A stretch of DNA of 64,000 bases. Source: an uncultured Selenomonadaceae bacterium. Its GTDB lineage: Bacteria > Bacillota > Negativicutes > Selenomonadales > Selenomonadaceae. Positions 49,944 through 59,110 of this stretch are shown here, piece by piece (position 1 is the stretch's first letter; each line of letters starts with the position of its first letter). The position numbers were made by a program, and so were the translations under genes. The DNA lies in NCBI GenBank assembly GCA_905233135.1, contig CAJOCQ010000003.1, positions 62,001 to 126,000 on the forward strand, read 5' to 3'. The notes under the pieces were generated by a model. The model searched no databases and was not told the origin of the DNA. It worked only from the letters and a program-made list of their open reading frames with translations.

Positions 49944-51015
49944 AATGTCAGAAAAAATCCCCGCAGTTTCAGTTATTATTCCGCTGTACAACGCAGAAAA
50001 TTTTATTGGCGAATGTTTGACAAGCCTTTTGAATCAGACGTTGAAAAATATTGAAGTTATCGCAGTTGACGATTTCAGCACCGATAATTCTTTGGAAGTT
50101 GCAGAAAAATTTATTCCCGCCTTTGAAGAACAAAATAAAAATTTGGTAACAATTACATTGACGCAAAATAGCGGTTGTCCCGGTATTCCAAGAAATTTTG
50201 CGCTTGATTATGCGAAGGGCAAATATATTTATTTCCTTGACAGCGACGATTTTTTGGACGATACCGCGCTGGAAAATTTTTTCAACGTTGCAGAAAAATT
50301 TAACGCAGATGTTGTTCACGCCGAAAAAGCTTTTTCGTACGAAGAAATTAACGGCGAATTTCAAGACAAAATTTTCAGCACTCAAACGGGCGAATTTGTC
50401 GATAAGCCGACGCTTGAAACTTTCGACATTGCCGCGCGTGTTACTGATTTTATAAAGGGGCGTTATCTTTGGTGGGGGTGCAATAAACTTTTCCGCCGAG
50501 AATTTTTGTTGGAAAATGAAATTAAATTTCCGCCGATAACAACTTTTGAGGATTTGATTTTTACTTTTCCCTGCGTTGTCAATGCCAAAAATTATGTGCG
50601 CGTGCCCTTCGTCAACTATCATTACAGAATACGCAAGGGTTCACTTTCGCACGGCGCGCCCTCAACTGTTTCAACGTCATTAAATTTGCTTGAGGCTTTT
50701 TATACGCTTGACAATTTTATGGCGGGCAAAAATTTTTTTGTCGAAAATCCGAAATACCGCTATTCAATGCTGGACTTCTTCGCGCAGATTTTCTTAAACG
50801 CAATTTCAGAAAATCTTTTTATAATAAAAAATTTAACGCCCGCCGAAGTTTACGAATTTTACTGCAGGGAAATTTTTTCTCTCAATCCGCAAAAAAATAT
50901 TCCGCTTACCACGTACCTTTTTACTTTGACGAACATTTATAAATTGGTAATACAACGGCAGGCGGGCGAAATTGCGCAGTTGAAAAAAACTTTAGCCGAA
51001 TTGCAAGGGAGTTAA
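49936..51015 (+). CDS. GT2 family glycosyltransferase (first copy)
   Basis: 359 residues with the GT-A fold: VSVIIPLYNAENFIGECLTS, VDDFSTDNS and FLDSDDF (the DxD metal site), then an extended C-terminal part with FEDLIFTF and a final helix. There is no membrane anchor. It overlaps the terD stop by 8 bases (an ATG at 49945 is an alternative). The paralogue at 51977 shares nearly the same layout, including QNSGCPGIPRN/QNSGFPGIPRN. The acceptor may be a surface glycan or protein; unknown. Confidence 0.92.
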   Translation: MHKMSEKIPAVSVIIPLYNAENFIGECLTSLLNQTLKNIEVIAVDDFSTDNSLEVAEKFIPAFEEQNKNLVTITLTQNSGCPGIPRNFALDYAKGKYIYFLDSDDFLDDTALENFFNVAEKFNADVVHAEKAFSYEEINGEFQDKIFSTQTGEFVDKPTLETFDIAARVTDFIKGRYLWWGCNKLFRREFLLENEIKFPPITTFEDLIFTFPCVVNAKNYVRVPFVNYHYRIRKGSLSHGAPSTVSTSLNLLEAFYTLDNFMAGKNFFVENPKYRYSMLDFFAQIFLNAISENLFIIKNLTPAEVYEFYCREIFSLNPQKNIPLTTYLFTLTNIYKLVIQRQAGEIAQLKKTLAELQGS

Positions 51016-51019
51016 TTTT

Positions 51020-51964
51020 GTGTTAAAAAATTTTTCAATTTTGGCGGTGATATTTTTTATTATGTGTAGCTTTACAAATTCAAATTATGCGAATGCTGAA
51101 AATAAGTTTTCTGAAACTGATTCTGCGGATAAAATTGTTTACAATACCACCAAAAATCTTGAAAAATATTTTTCCGCGTTGCCGCAAAAAAATTTTTTTG
51201 AAGTTAATCAACGCCCGCTGTTGATTGAAGGCGCAAATAATATCGAAATTGAAAAACTCGTCCGCGCGTTGAAAAATCCTGTTGCGTACAGATTTTCTAA
51301 TTATTTGTACATTGCGGGAACCTTAAAAGATTATCCCGTTGTTATTGTGCGCACCGAACAGGGCTTGGCAAACTCGGCGGCATCAACTGTCATTGCGCTT
51401 GAGAAATTTAATCCTTGCGCCGTAATTAATCAGGGAATTGCAGGCGGGCATTTTCAAAATTTGCACGTCAACGATATTGTTATTGGCGAAAAATCAATTA
51501 ATATCGGCACGTACAAAACAGAATTTTTGCCCGCAGGCGCAGGTATTGACATAACCGCGCAGGAGTTACGCGGCACTTTTTCTTTTGACGCGGCAGAAAA
51601 TATTTTTAAACTTTTCCCCGAATATTGCGCGGATTTAAAAATTTTGGAAATTGCAAAAAGCGTTGCAACTTCGCACAAAGAATTTAAAACCGTAACAGGC
51701 ACTATAAGCTCGGCGGATTCTTGGAATAACGAAATTGACCACATAAATTTTTTGCACGAAAAATACGGCTCACTTTGCGAAGATATGGAGACCAACGCTG
51801 CCGCGTCGATTTGCAAAAGTGCGGGCGTTCCTTTCATTGGTATTCGCGCAATTTCCAACAACATTACCAACGGCGAAAATTTTTCTGTTGAAACCGCTGC
51901 AACTTGCCAAAATTTCGTTTTGCTCGTTGCAGAAAAATTTATTAATACTCTTCCGAAAAAGTAA
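51020..51964 (+). CDS. Exported nucleosidase of the MTA/SAH nucleosidase (PNP) superfamily
   Basis: 314 residues starting at GTG 51020 with AAGGGAG upstream. A signal peptide (ILAVIFFIMCSFTNS, cleavage after ANA) precedes a purine-nucleoside-phosphorylase-fold domain: INQGIAGGHF (Gly loop), GTISSADSW, and CEDMETNAAASICKSAGVPF with GIRAISNN, equivalent to the catalytic MEGAA and RxISD segments of MTAN. The change of MEG to MET and the export signal are atypical, since MTAN is cytoplasmic. It sits between the two GT2 genes. Substrate uncertain. Confidence 0.82.
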   Translation: MLKNFSILAVIFFIMCSFTNSNYANAENKFSETDSADKIVYNTTKNLEKYFSALPQKNFFEVNQRPLLIEGANNIEIEKLVRALKNPVAYRFSNYLYIAGTLKDYPVVIVRTEQGLANSAASTVIALEKFNPCAVINQGIAGGHFQNLHVNDIVIGEKSINIGTYKTEFLPAGAGIDITAQELRGTFSFDAAENIFKLFPEYCADLKILEIAKSVATSHKEFKTVTGTISSADSWNNEIDHINFLHEKYGSLCEDMETNAAASICKSAGVPFIGIRAISNNITNGENFSVETAATCQNFVLLVAEKFINTLPKK

Positions 51965-51976
51965 AGGGGTATTTTC

Positions 51977-53044
51977 GTGGATGAAATAAAGCTCCCTGCC
52001 GTTTCAGTGATTATTCCAATGTACAACGCGGAAAAATATCTTGAAGAATGTTTAACAAGCCTTGTAAATCAGACGCTGAAAAATATTGAAATTATCTTGG
52101 TTGACGATTTCAGCACCGATAATTCTTTGGAAATTGCCCAAAATTTTGTTCCGAAGTTTGAAGCTGAAAATAAAAATTTGGTAATAATTAAATTGACGCA
52201 AAACAGCGGCTTTCCCGGTATTCCGCGTAATGTTGCTTTAAATATTGCAAAAGGTAAATATATTTTTTTTATGGACAGCGATGATTTTTTATCTGACGAC
52301 GCGTTGGAAATTTTTTACAATGCGGCAGAAAGTTTTAACGCTGATGTTGTTGACGCTTATATGACTTTTGAATATAAAGAAATTGACGGCAAATTTAAAA
52401 CTACAGGCAAAATAATGCAAAACAGCAAGCTTATAGAAAAACCTGCGCTTGAAACTTTTGACATTGCCAAACGCATTGAAAATATTATCGAAATAAAATA
52501 TTTAAATACGGTATGGAGCAAATTTTTCAACCGTGATTTTTTGGTTAAGAACAATATAAAATTTCCGGCTATGACAATTACGGAAGATTTAGTTTTTACA
52601 TTTGAGAGCATTGTGCTTGCCAAAAATTATGTGCGCATTCCTTTTGTCGGTTATTTTTACAGAAAATATGACGACTCAACTTCGAATAGTCCGCGCAATA
52701 TGAAACGGATTTCATTGGATTTAATTGAAGGCGTTAATTGCTTGGATAATTTTATGCAAAGTCAAAAATTTTTTATCGAAAATCCAAAGTATCAATACAG
52801 AGTGCTTGATTTTTTTAACCAATGGTTTTCTGATAAAATTTTTAAAATCGTCTTTTTCAATATGAATTTGACAGTTGAAGAAGTTTATGATTTTTACCGC
52901 AAAGAAATTTTTTCTCTCAATCTGCAAAAAAATATTCCGTTGACGGCGTATCTTTTTGTTTCGACGAACATTTATAAAATGCTTGTCAAACAGCAGTCAA
53001 AAGAAATTGAACAGCTGAAAAAACTTCTGCAGGACAAGCAATAA
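51977..53044 (+). CDS. GT2 family glycosyltransferase (second copy)
   Basis: 355 residues from GTG 51977 (AAAGGGG upstream), a tandem paralogue of the gene at 49936. Motifs: VSVIIPMYNAEKYLEECLTS, LVDDFSTDNS and FMDSDDF. The C-terminal segment IFSLNLQKNIPLTAYLF matches IFSLNPQKNIPLTTYLF in the first copy, while the middle third has diverged, suggesting the same donor but a different acceptor. The nucleosidase gene between them is within the same operon. Confidence 0.92.
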   Translation: MDEIKLPAVSVIIPMYNAEKYLEECLTSLVNQTLKNIEIILVDDFSTDNSLEIAQNFVPKFEAENKNLVIIKLTQNSGFPGIPRNVALNIAKGKYIFFMDSDDFLSDDALEIFYNAAESFNADVVDAYMTFEYKEIDGKFKTTGKIMQNSKLIEKPALETFDIAKRIENIIEIKYLNTVWSKFFNRDFLVKNNIKFPAMTITEDLVFTFESIVLAKNYVRIPFVGYFYRKYDDSTSNSPRNMKRISLDLIEGVNCLDNFMQSQKFFIENPKYQYRVLDFFNQWFSDKIFKIVFFNMNLTVEEVYDFYRKEIFSLNLQKNIPLTAYLFVSTNIYKMLVKQQSKEIEQLKKLLQDKQ

Positions 53045-53060
53045 TTTTGGAGGTATCAAA

Positions 53061-55715
53061 TTGAAAATTACAGGTTTAACCGACGCGCAAGTTAAAGAAA
53101 ATAAAGCCAAGTACGGCGATAACTCAATTACCGAACAGGCGCGCGAAGGTTTTTGGGACAAACTCAAAGGCAACTTCGACGACCCGATTATAAAAATTTT
53201 GATATTCGCCCTTGCGCTGAATGTCTTTTTTGCATTTATGGGCAAATCCGAATGGTATGAATCAGTTGGTATTGCAATGGCTGTTTTGCTTGCAACTTTT
53301 GTATCGACTTTTTCAGAGTTTAAAAATGAAAGCGCGTTCCAAAAATTGCAAGGCGAGGCGTCTTTGATAAAATGTAAAGTTTATCGTAACGGCGCGGTTG
53401 TTGAAATTCCGATTAACGATATAACTTTTGGCGATTGCGTATTATTGCAGAGCGGCGATAAAATTCCCGCTGACGGCGTAATTATCGACGGCTCAATTAC
53501 AGTTGACCAAAGTATTTTAAACGGCGAGGCGAAGGAAGAAACCAAAACGCCGCCGCCTGACGCTGCAACTGATGAAGAATCCGCCAAAAGCGACGATTTA
53601 TTGAACCCGCACAAAGTTTTCAGAGGCGCGGTTGTTGCAGGCGGCAACGCTGTTATGCGTACCGTAACTTTAGGCGACAATACTTTCTACGGCAAAATTG
53701 CTGAAGAACTTCAAATTGACGAAGACAGAGACACGCCTTTAAAATTGAAACTCGGCGACCTTGCAGGGCAAATTTCAAAATTCGGCTATATCGGCGGCGT
53801 ATTAATTGCGGTTGCCTTTATGTTCCAAAGAATTTTTATTCACAATAATTTTGATTGGGTGCAAATTTCGGCGTACTGCTCCGACTGGATGAACGTTGTA
53901 AACAGTTTGGTTGAAGCGGTTATGCTTGCCGTTATAATTATCGTTATGGCGGTTCCCGAAGGCTTGCCGCTGATGATTGCGATTGTATCTGCGCAGAATA
54001 TGGGCAAAATGCTTAAGGACAATGTTTTGGTTCGCAAAATTTCAGGTATTGAAACGGCGGGCAGTTTGAATCTTTTATTCAGCGATAAAACCGGTACGAT
54101 TACCAAAGGACAACTTGAGGCTGTAAGTTTTCTTGACGGCACGGCGGCAAGTTTCAAAAGTTATTCGGATATTCCGAAAAAGCTCGGCGAATTAATTTCA
54201 CTCGTTGTACGCTACAACACTTCTGCAGTTATCAACGGCGATAAAGCAGTTGGCGGCAACGCTACCGAGCGCGCGTTGTTGGGATTCGTACTCGGCAAGG
54301 ACGGCGGCGAATTAAATATTAAAATTGGTGATACCGTACCTTTCAACAGCAAAAATAAATATTCGCTTGCGGCAGTTACGGGCGATTATAATTTAACGCT
54401 TGCAAAGGGTGCGCCTGAACGTTTGCTTGACAGGTGCAGTTATTACTACGACGGCGACGGCAACAAGCAACCTTTGAACGGCGTTGACCACATTAACGCG
54501 GAAATTGATAAACTTGCTGAACGCGCAATAAGAGTTTTGGCGTTGGCGACTTACGACGGCGAAATTGAAAATGAAGAACTTCCCGAAAAAGGTTTAACAT
54601 TTGTCGGCGCGGTTGGTATTCGTGATGAAGTTCGCGCAGAATCTCCCGCCGCACTCGCGCAGGTTAGAGAAGCGGGCGTTCAAGTCATTATGATTACCGG
54701 CGACAGAAAAGAAACCGCTATGGCTATTGCGAAGGACGCGGGCTTATTGCGCAGCGATGATGAAGTTGTTATGACTTCGCCCGAACTTAATGCAATGAGC
54801 GATGACGAAGTTAAAAAAGTTTTGCCGAAAATCAGAGTTATTGCGCGCGCGTTGCCGACTGATAAAAGCCGCCTCGTACGAATTGCGCAAGAATTAAATA
54901 TGGTTGTCGGAATGACTGGCGACGGCGTCAACGATTCGCCCGCACTCAAAAAGGCTGACGTCGGTTTTGCAATGGGCGACGGTACCGAAGTTGCGAAGGA
55001 AGCCAGCGAAATTGTTATTTTGGATAATAATTTCAGCTCCATTGGCAAGGCGATTTTGTACGGGCGCACAATTTTTAACAGTATCAGAAAATTTATCATT
55101 TTCCAACTTACAATCAATGTTAGCGCGGTTTTAATTTCTTTTGTTTGTCCTTTGATTGGTATTGAAAATCCTTTGTCGATAACGCAAATTTTATGGGTCA
55201 ACTTGGTAATGGATACATTGGCGGCGTTAGCGTTCGGCGGTGAACCTGCGCTTGCTCGATATATGGAAGAGCAACCTAAAAAGCGTGACGAAAAAATTAT
55301 TAACGGCTATATGAAAAGCGCAATAGGCGTCGGCGCGTTGTGGTGTTTTGCAATGGGCTTGGTATTTTTGCTAACTTCATTTTCGCACGAACATTTCAGA
55401 ACCGGCGAAGAAGATGCAAATATGTATTTAATGACGGGCTATTTTGCATTCTTCATATTTATGGCGGTGTTCAACGCCTTCAACGCGCGTACTGACAGAA
55501 TGAATTTGCTGGACAATATCGGAGGTAACACGGGCTTTTTAAAAGTTATGGCGTTAATCGTCGTTGTACAAGTTGCAATGACGTATTTGGGCGGCGTAAT
55601 TTTGCGCTGTTTCGGTTTGACGGGTCAAGAATGGCTCTTCGTAATTGCAATGGCGTTTACAATTATTCCTATTGACTTAATCAGAAAAGCAGTTACAGGC
55701 GGCTCTTCAAAATAA
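53061..55715 (+). CDS. Calcium-translocating P-type ATPase (P2B/PMCA-like)
   Basis: 884 residues from TTG 53061 (TTGGAGG upstream). N-terminal cation-ATPase segment, DGSITVDQSILNGEAKEETK (actuator, with NGE in the TGE position), MAVPEGLPLMIAIV (fourth membrane helix, PEGL calcium motif), FSDKTGTITKG (phosphorylated Asp about 342), MITGDRKETAMAIAKDAG and MTGDGVNDSPALKKADVGFAMG. About ten membrane segments. It pumps calcium or a similar cation out of the cytoplasm. It follows the second GT2 gene by 16 bases and ends at a terminator. Confidence 0.96.
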   Translation: MKITGLTDAQVKENKAKYGDNSITEQAREGFWDKLKGNFDDPIIKILIFALALNVFFAFMGKSEWYESVGIAMAVLLATFVSTFSEFKNESAFQKLQGEASLIKCKVYRNGAVVEIPINDITFGDCVLLQSGDKIPADGVIIDGSITVDQSILNGEAKEETKTPPPDAATDEESAKSDDLLNPHKVFRGAVVAGGNAVMRTVTLGDNTFYGKIAEELQIDEDRDTPLKLKLGDLAGQISKFGYIGGVLIAVAFMFQRIFIHNNFDWVQISAYCSDWMNVVNSLVEAVMLAVIIIVMAVPEGLPLMIAIVSAQNMGKMLKDNVLVRKISGIETAGSLNLLFSDKTGTITKGQLEAVSFLDGTAASFKSYSDIPKKLGELISLVVRYNTSAVINGDKAVGGNATERALLGFVLGKDGGELNIKIGDTVPFNSKNKYSLAAVTGDYNLTLAKGAPERLLDRCSYYYDGDGNKQPLNGVDHINAEIDKLAERAIRVLALATYDGEIENEELPEKGLTFVGAVGIRDEVRAESPAALAQVREAGVQVIMITGDRKETAMAIAKDAGLLRSDDEVVMTSPELNAMSDDEVKKVLPKIRVIARALPTDKSRLVRIAQELNMVVGMTGDGVNDSPALKKADVGFAMGDGTEVAKEASEIVILDNNFSSIGKAILYGRTIFNSIRKFIIFQLTINVSAVLISFVCPLIGIENPLSITQILWVNLVMDTLAALAFGGEPALARYMEEQPKKRDEKIINGYMKSAIGVGALWCFAMGLVFLLTSFSHEHFRTGEEDANMYLMTGYFAFFIFMAVFNAFNARTDRMNLLDNIGGNTGFLKVMALIVVVQVAMTYLGGVILRCFGLTGQEWLFVIAMAFTIIPIDLIRKAVTGGSSK

Positions 55716-55740
55716 ATTTTTTACCGTAAAAATTTTTCAG

Positions 55741-55767
55741 GCGGCAGGAATTGCCGCTATTTTTTTT
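55741..55767 (+). terminator. Terminator of the terD-ATPase transcript
   Basis: GCGGCA/TGCCGC stem with a GGAAT loop and eight T. The same GGCGGCAGG head is seen in the terminator at 60023. Confidence 0.85.
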
Positions 55768-55786
55768 AGGCAGGAGAAAATATTTT

Positions 55787-58700
55787 ATGCAAAAATTCAG
55801 CAGTTCATATGGCGGCACTAAAGAAAATTTTATAGTGAAAATTTCGGCAAGCAAAAAAGTTGATGTTGACGAAAAAATTAACGCGGTTTTCTGCGTGGTA
55901 CAAAATATTTTACAGCGCGGCACTCCTACTTTGCCGAGTGATTTTTTAATTTCAAAGTTCAAAAATTTTGACGCGCCGCCGCTTTATCTTGTTGACGATT
56001 CAAAAATTGTTTGGAACAACATTAAGGGCGACGACGAAAATTTTTATTATCCCGCAAAAAATTTCTATGAAAAAATTTTGCCGGAAATTCTGGGCGAATA
56101 TTCCTTTGTAAAAAATTTAATTTTGCCCGAAGTGGATTTTGCGGAAATTCTAAACAAAAATTCAGAATTTGACGGGCAAGCAGTAGATTTTTATTTTCCG
56201 CAGTTGAAAATTGTTTTTGAAATTGACGGCACAAGCCACGAAGATTTTTCCCAACGCCGAAAAGATAATCTGCGCGACGCCGCCTTAAAAGCGGAAGGCG
56301 TGGAAGTTTTCAGGATTAAAACTTTTGACTTGGAAAATCAAACGCCCGCCTTTCAAGCCGTTATGCAAAATTTTAAAAGCAAAGTCCTTGCAAGTGATTT
56401 GATTCAAGAATATAAAGCCGCGCTGAAAATTTCCCCCGCTGCCGTAAATTTGAAATATGAAAGCGTTATGCGCCTGCAAATTGCTCTGTTGCAATGTTTC
56501 AAAAAAGGTGTAATTGATTTAAAAAATTCCACTCTGAATATTAATATTGTCAATTCTGATATTTCCGCGCCGGACGAAATTTTGGAAATTGCCTACGAAG
56601 ATTTAAGCGCGTGGATTTTGAACATTGCGCAACTTGCAAAAATTAAAATAGAATTGCCGAAACTCAAAATTTCCGCCGCCAAAAATTCTCTTGCGTTGGA
56701 TTTTTCGATTTTAAAACGTTATGCTGACGGCGATAAAAATTTCAACGCCAAAAATATAATTTATATTCGCACGGATTATTTTTTTGATAAAGATTATTTC
56801 AAAGTTGCTGCCGCAAAAAAAATTTGCTACAAATTTACCGCCGCCGAAGAAAAAAACGACGATAAAAGCTTAAAATTTCTGCTGAAAAATATTTTCGGCT
56901 ACAGCGAATTTCGCACAGGACAAATGTCAATTATCAAAAATATTTTAAACTGCAACGACACGATAGGAATTTTGCCGACGGGAACTGGGAAATCTTTGTG
57001 TTATCAACTTGCCGCGCTCTTGCAGCCGGGCGTTACGCTTGTGATTGTACCGATAATTTCGCTGATGGAAGACCAAAAGCGCGTTATGGATAACAAGGGT
57101 ATTAATCGCGCAGATTTTATTTCAAGCAACGTGCTCGGCGCAGAAAGGGAAAAAATTACAAATGAATTTAAGCGCGGAAAATTTCAATTTATGGTTGTTT
57201 CGCCCGAACGCCTGCAAAGTGACGAATTTAGAATTTCTCTCGGCGAAATTAACCGCACGCTTGAATTTTCTTTAGCGGTAATTGACGAAGTGCACTGCCT
57301 TTCAGAATGGGGGCACGATTTCAGAATTTCTTATCTTCGCTTAATTTCGACGATTCGCCAATATTGCCCGAATGCAAATTTGTTGGGCTTGACTGCCACC
57401 GCCTCGCAAGCCGTGTTGAATGATTTGAAGGCGGAATTTGAAATTGACGGCAGCGGCATTAAAGCGTTGCAGTCAATGGACAGGGAAGAATTAATTTTTC
57501 ACAGAATAACCGTTGCAAGCGATTTTGAACGCGATAAAAATATTTTTGAAATTATTCGGCAAAATGACGGCACATACAAGGCAGGCGTCGTTGAAAAAAA
57601 TTCTGTAGGCTTAATTTTCTGCCAAACTGTCAAAAGAAGTAACGGCTGCATAAAATTGCAAGAAAAAATTTTGGCGGCGCAAGTTTTAAAAAAGGGAAAT
57701 GTTGAACTTTTTCACGGGCAATTAAACCCCGACGTTAAAAGTAAAACGCAGGCAAAGTTTATGGAAACAAATTTTGCGGGGCTTATGGTCTGCACAACTG
57801 CTTTTGGTATGGGAATCGACAAGGAAAATATTAAATACACAATTCATAATTCTTTACCAAAATCTATTGAGGCTTTTTATCAAGAGGCGGGGCGCGCCGG
57901 GCGTGATAAAGATAAAAAAACAAAATCTCATTGCTATATCATACATAAGCCTGAAAAAGTTAACACCGCAATTATTGAAAAAATTTTTGACAAAAATACA
58001 AGCATTATTGAACGTCAGGAACTTTCGCAAAAGTGGTTGCACAGCGATTTAAGCACGGTAATGTATTTTTTGAATCTTGACAAAGACGCGCCCGAAGTCG
58101 AAGGAAATAAAATTCTTGAAGTACTGAAAGAATTGTACTTTGCGCCGCTTGAGGACGGGCGAAAAATTATTAATTGGAACGATTCGGATTTTTCTTTGAA
58201 GAGTCGGCAAATGGCTTTGTACAAGCTCGCAATTTTGGGAATTGTAAAAGATTGGACAGTTAAATATTTTACTTTTCAGCAGGGAATTTTGAGCGTTGAA
58301 TTTGCGGGTGTTGACGCCGAAAACGTCAAAAAATCTTTGTTGCATTATATTCGCAAACACGATGCAGAATTTTCGCTTGACGGCAAATTGACAGATTATA
58401 AAATTTATTATGATTTGCTGGAAAAATTTAAAGGAAAACCGGTACGCGCTTTTTTGCTGATATTGATAATTTGGACAAACAACACGATTCTTTATAACCG
58501 CTTGCAGTCGAGCAAGAATATGTTGGATTTTTGTTCGCCCGAAGTTACGGACGCCGAATTTCGCAAAAATATTATTGACTTTTTCAAGTACACCGAGCAA
58601 ACTGTTATTTTTGATTCGATAGTTGAAGAGCCGCGCAATTTTCAAAATTGGTTTGCAATTTTAACTTACAGACAAGACAACGTAAATTATTTAATTACGA

Positions 58701-59110
58701 AGGAAAAGGCTCAAAGTATTTCAAGTTCATTGCGGCGTTATCTTGAATCTTACGCCAATAACACCGGCTTAAATTATTTAAGCGGTATGCTTGCTTTAAT
58801 TTGCGGCAACTTTGAAGGGCTTGACGGCGCGGGGAGACTTTTTGACAGTTTCAGAAATATCAAAGAAAGTTTTGAACAGGACGCGCAACAGAAAATTATT
58901 TTAAAAACTTTACAGATTGTGCCGTTGCTTGCCGAGAAAGAAAAAAATTTATTCAGCGAAACTTTTTTAAAAATTTATCCCGAACTTGCCGCGCTTGTTC
59001 ACGAAACGCTGAAAGATTTTTATTCACTGTCATTCATTATCAACAAAAAAACTTTAAAGATAAAAAATTTATTGGAGGCTAATGCAGGTGGATTATTTAA
59101 AAAAGCTTGA
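55787..59110 (+). CDS. PD-(D/E)xK nuclease - RecQ helicase fusion
   Basis: 1107 residues from ATG 55787 (GGAG upstream). N-terminal domain (about 50-210) has a DUF559/Vsr-like endonuclease core: AVDFYFPQLKIVFEIDGTSH (Asp about 134, Glu about 145, Asp about 147), then RKDNLRDAALKAEGVEVFRI. A middle helical region (about 215-370) is unassigned. RecQ motor (about 375-750): ILPTGTGKSLCYQ (Lys about 402), VIDEVHCLSEWGHDFR (Asp about 500), LTATAS, TTAFGMGIDKENI, SIEAFYQEAGRAGRD. The C-terminal third has no clear HRDC domain. It overlaps the coiled-coil gene by 23 bases. An anti-phage or repair role is plausible. Confidence 0.87.
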   Translation: MQKFSSSYGGTKENFIVKISASKKVDVDEKINAVFCVVQNILQRGTPTLPSDFLISKFKNFDAPPLYLVDDSKIVWNNIKGDDENFYYPAKNFYEKILPEILGEYSFVKNLILPEVDFAEILNKNSEFDGQAVDFYFPQLKIVFEIDGTSHEDFSQRRKDNLRDAALKAEGVEVFRIKTFDLENQTPAFQAVMQNFKSKVLASDLIQEYKAALKISPAAVNLKYESVMRLQIALLQCFKKGVIDLKNSTLNINIVNSDISAPDEILEIAYEDLSAWILNIAQLAKIKIELPKLKISAAKNSLALDFSILKRYADGDKNFNAKNIIYIRTDYFFDKDYFKVAAAKKICYKFTAAEEKNDDKSLKFLLKNIFGYSEFRTGQMSIIKNILNCNDTIGILPTGTGKSLCYQLAALLQPGVTLVIVPIISLMEDQKRVMDNKGINRADFISSNVLGAEREKITNEFKRGKFQFMVVSPERLQSDEFRISLGEINRTLEFSLAVIDEVHCLSEWGHDFRISYLRLISTIRQYCPNANLLGLTATASQAVLNDLKAEFEIDGSGIKALQSMDREELIFHRITVASDFERDKNIFEIIRQNDGTYKAGVVEKNSVGLIFCQTVKRSNGCIKLQEKILAAQVLKKGNVELFHGQLNPDVKSKTQAKFMETNFAGLMVCTTAFGMGIDKENIKYTIHNSLPKSIEAFYQEAGRAGRDKDKKTKSHCYIIHKPEKVNTAIIEKIFDKNTSIIERQELSQKWLHSDLSTVMYFLNLDKDAPEVEGNKILEVLKELYFAPLEDGRKIINWNDSDFSLKSRQMALYKLAILGIVKDWTVKYFTFQQGILSVEFAGVDAENVKKSLLHYIRKHDAEFSLDGKLTDYKIYYDLLEKFKGKPVRAFLLILIIWTNNTILYNRLQSSKNMLDFCSPEVTDAEFRKNIIDFFKYTEQTVIFDSIVEEPRNFQNWFAILTYRQDNVNYLITKEKAQSISSSLRRYLESYANNTGLNYLSGMLALICGNFEGLDGAGRLFDSFRNIKESFEQDAQQKIILKTLQIVPLLAEKEKNLFSETFLKIYPELAALVHETLKDFYSLSFIINKKTLKIKNLLEANAGGLFKKA

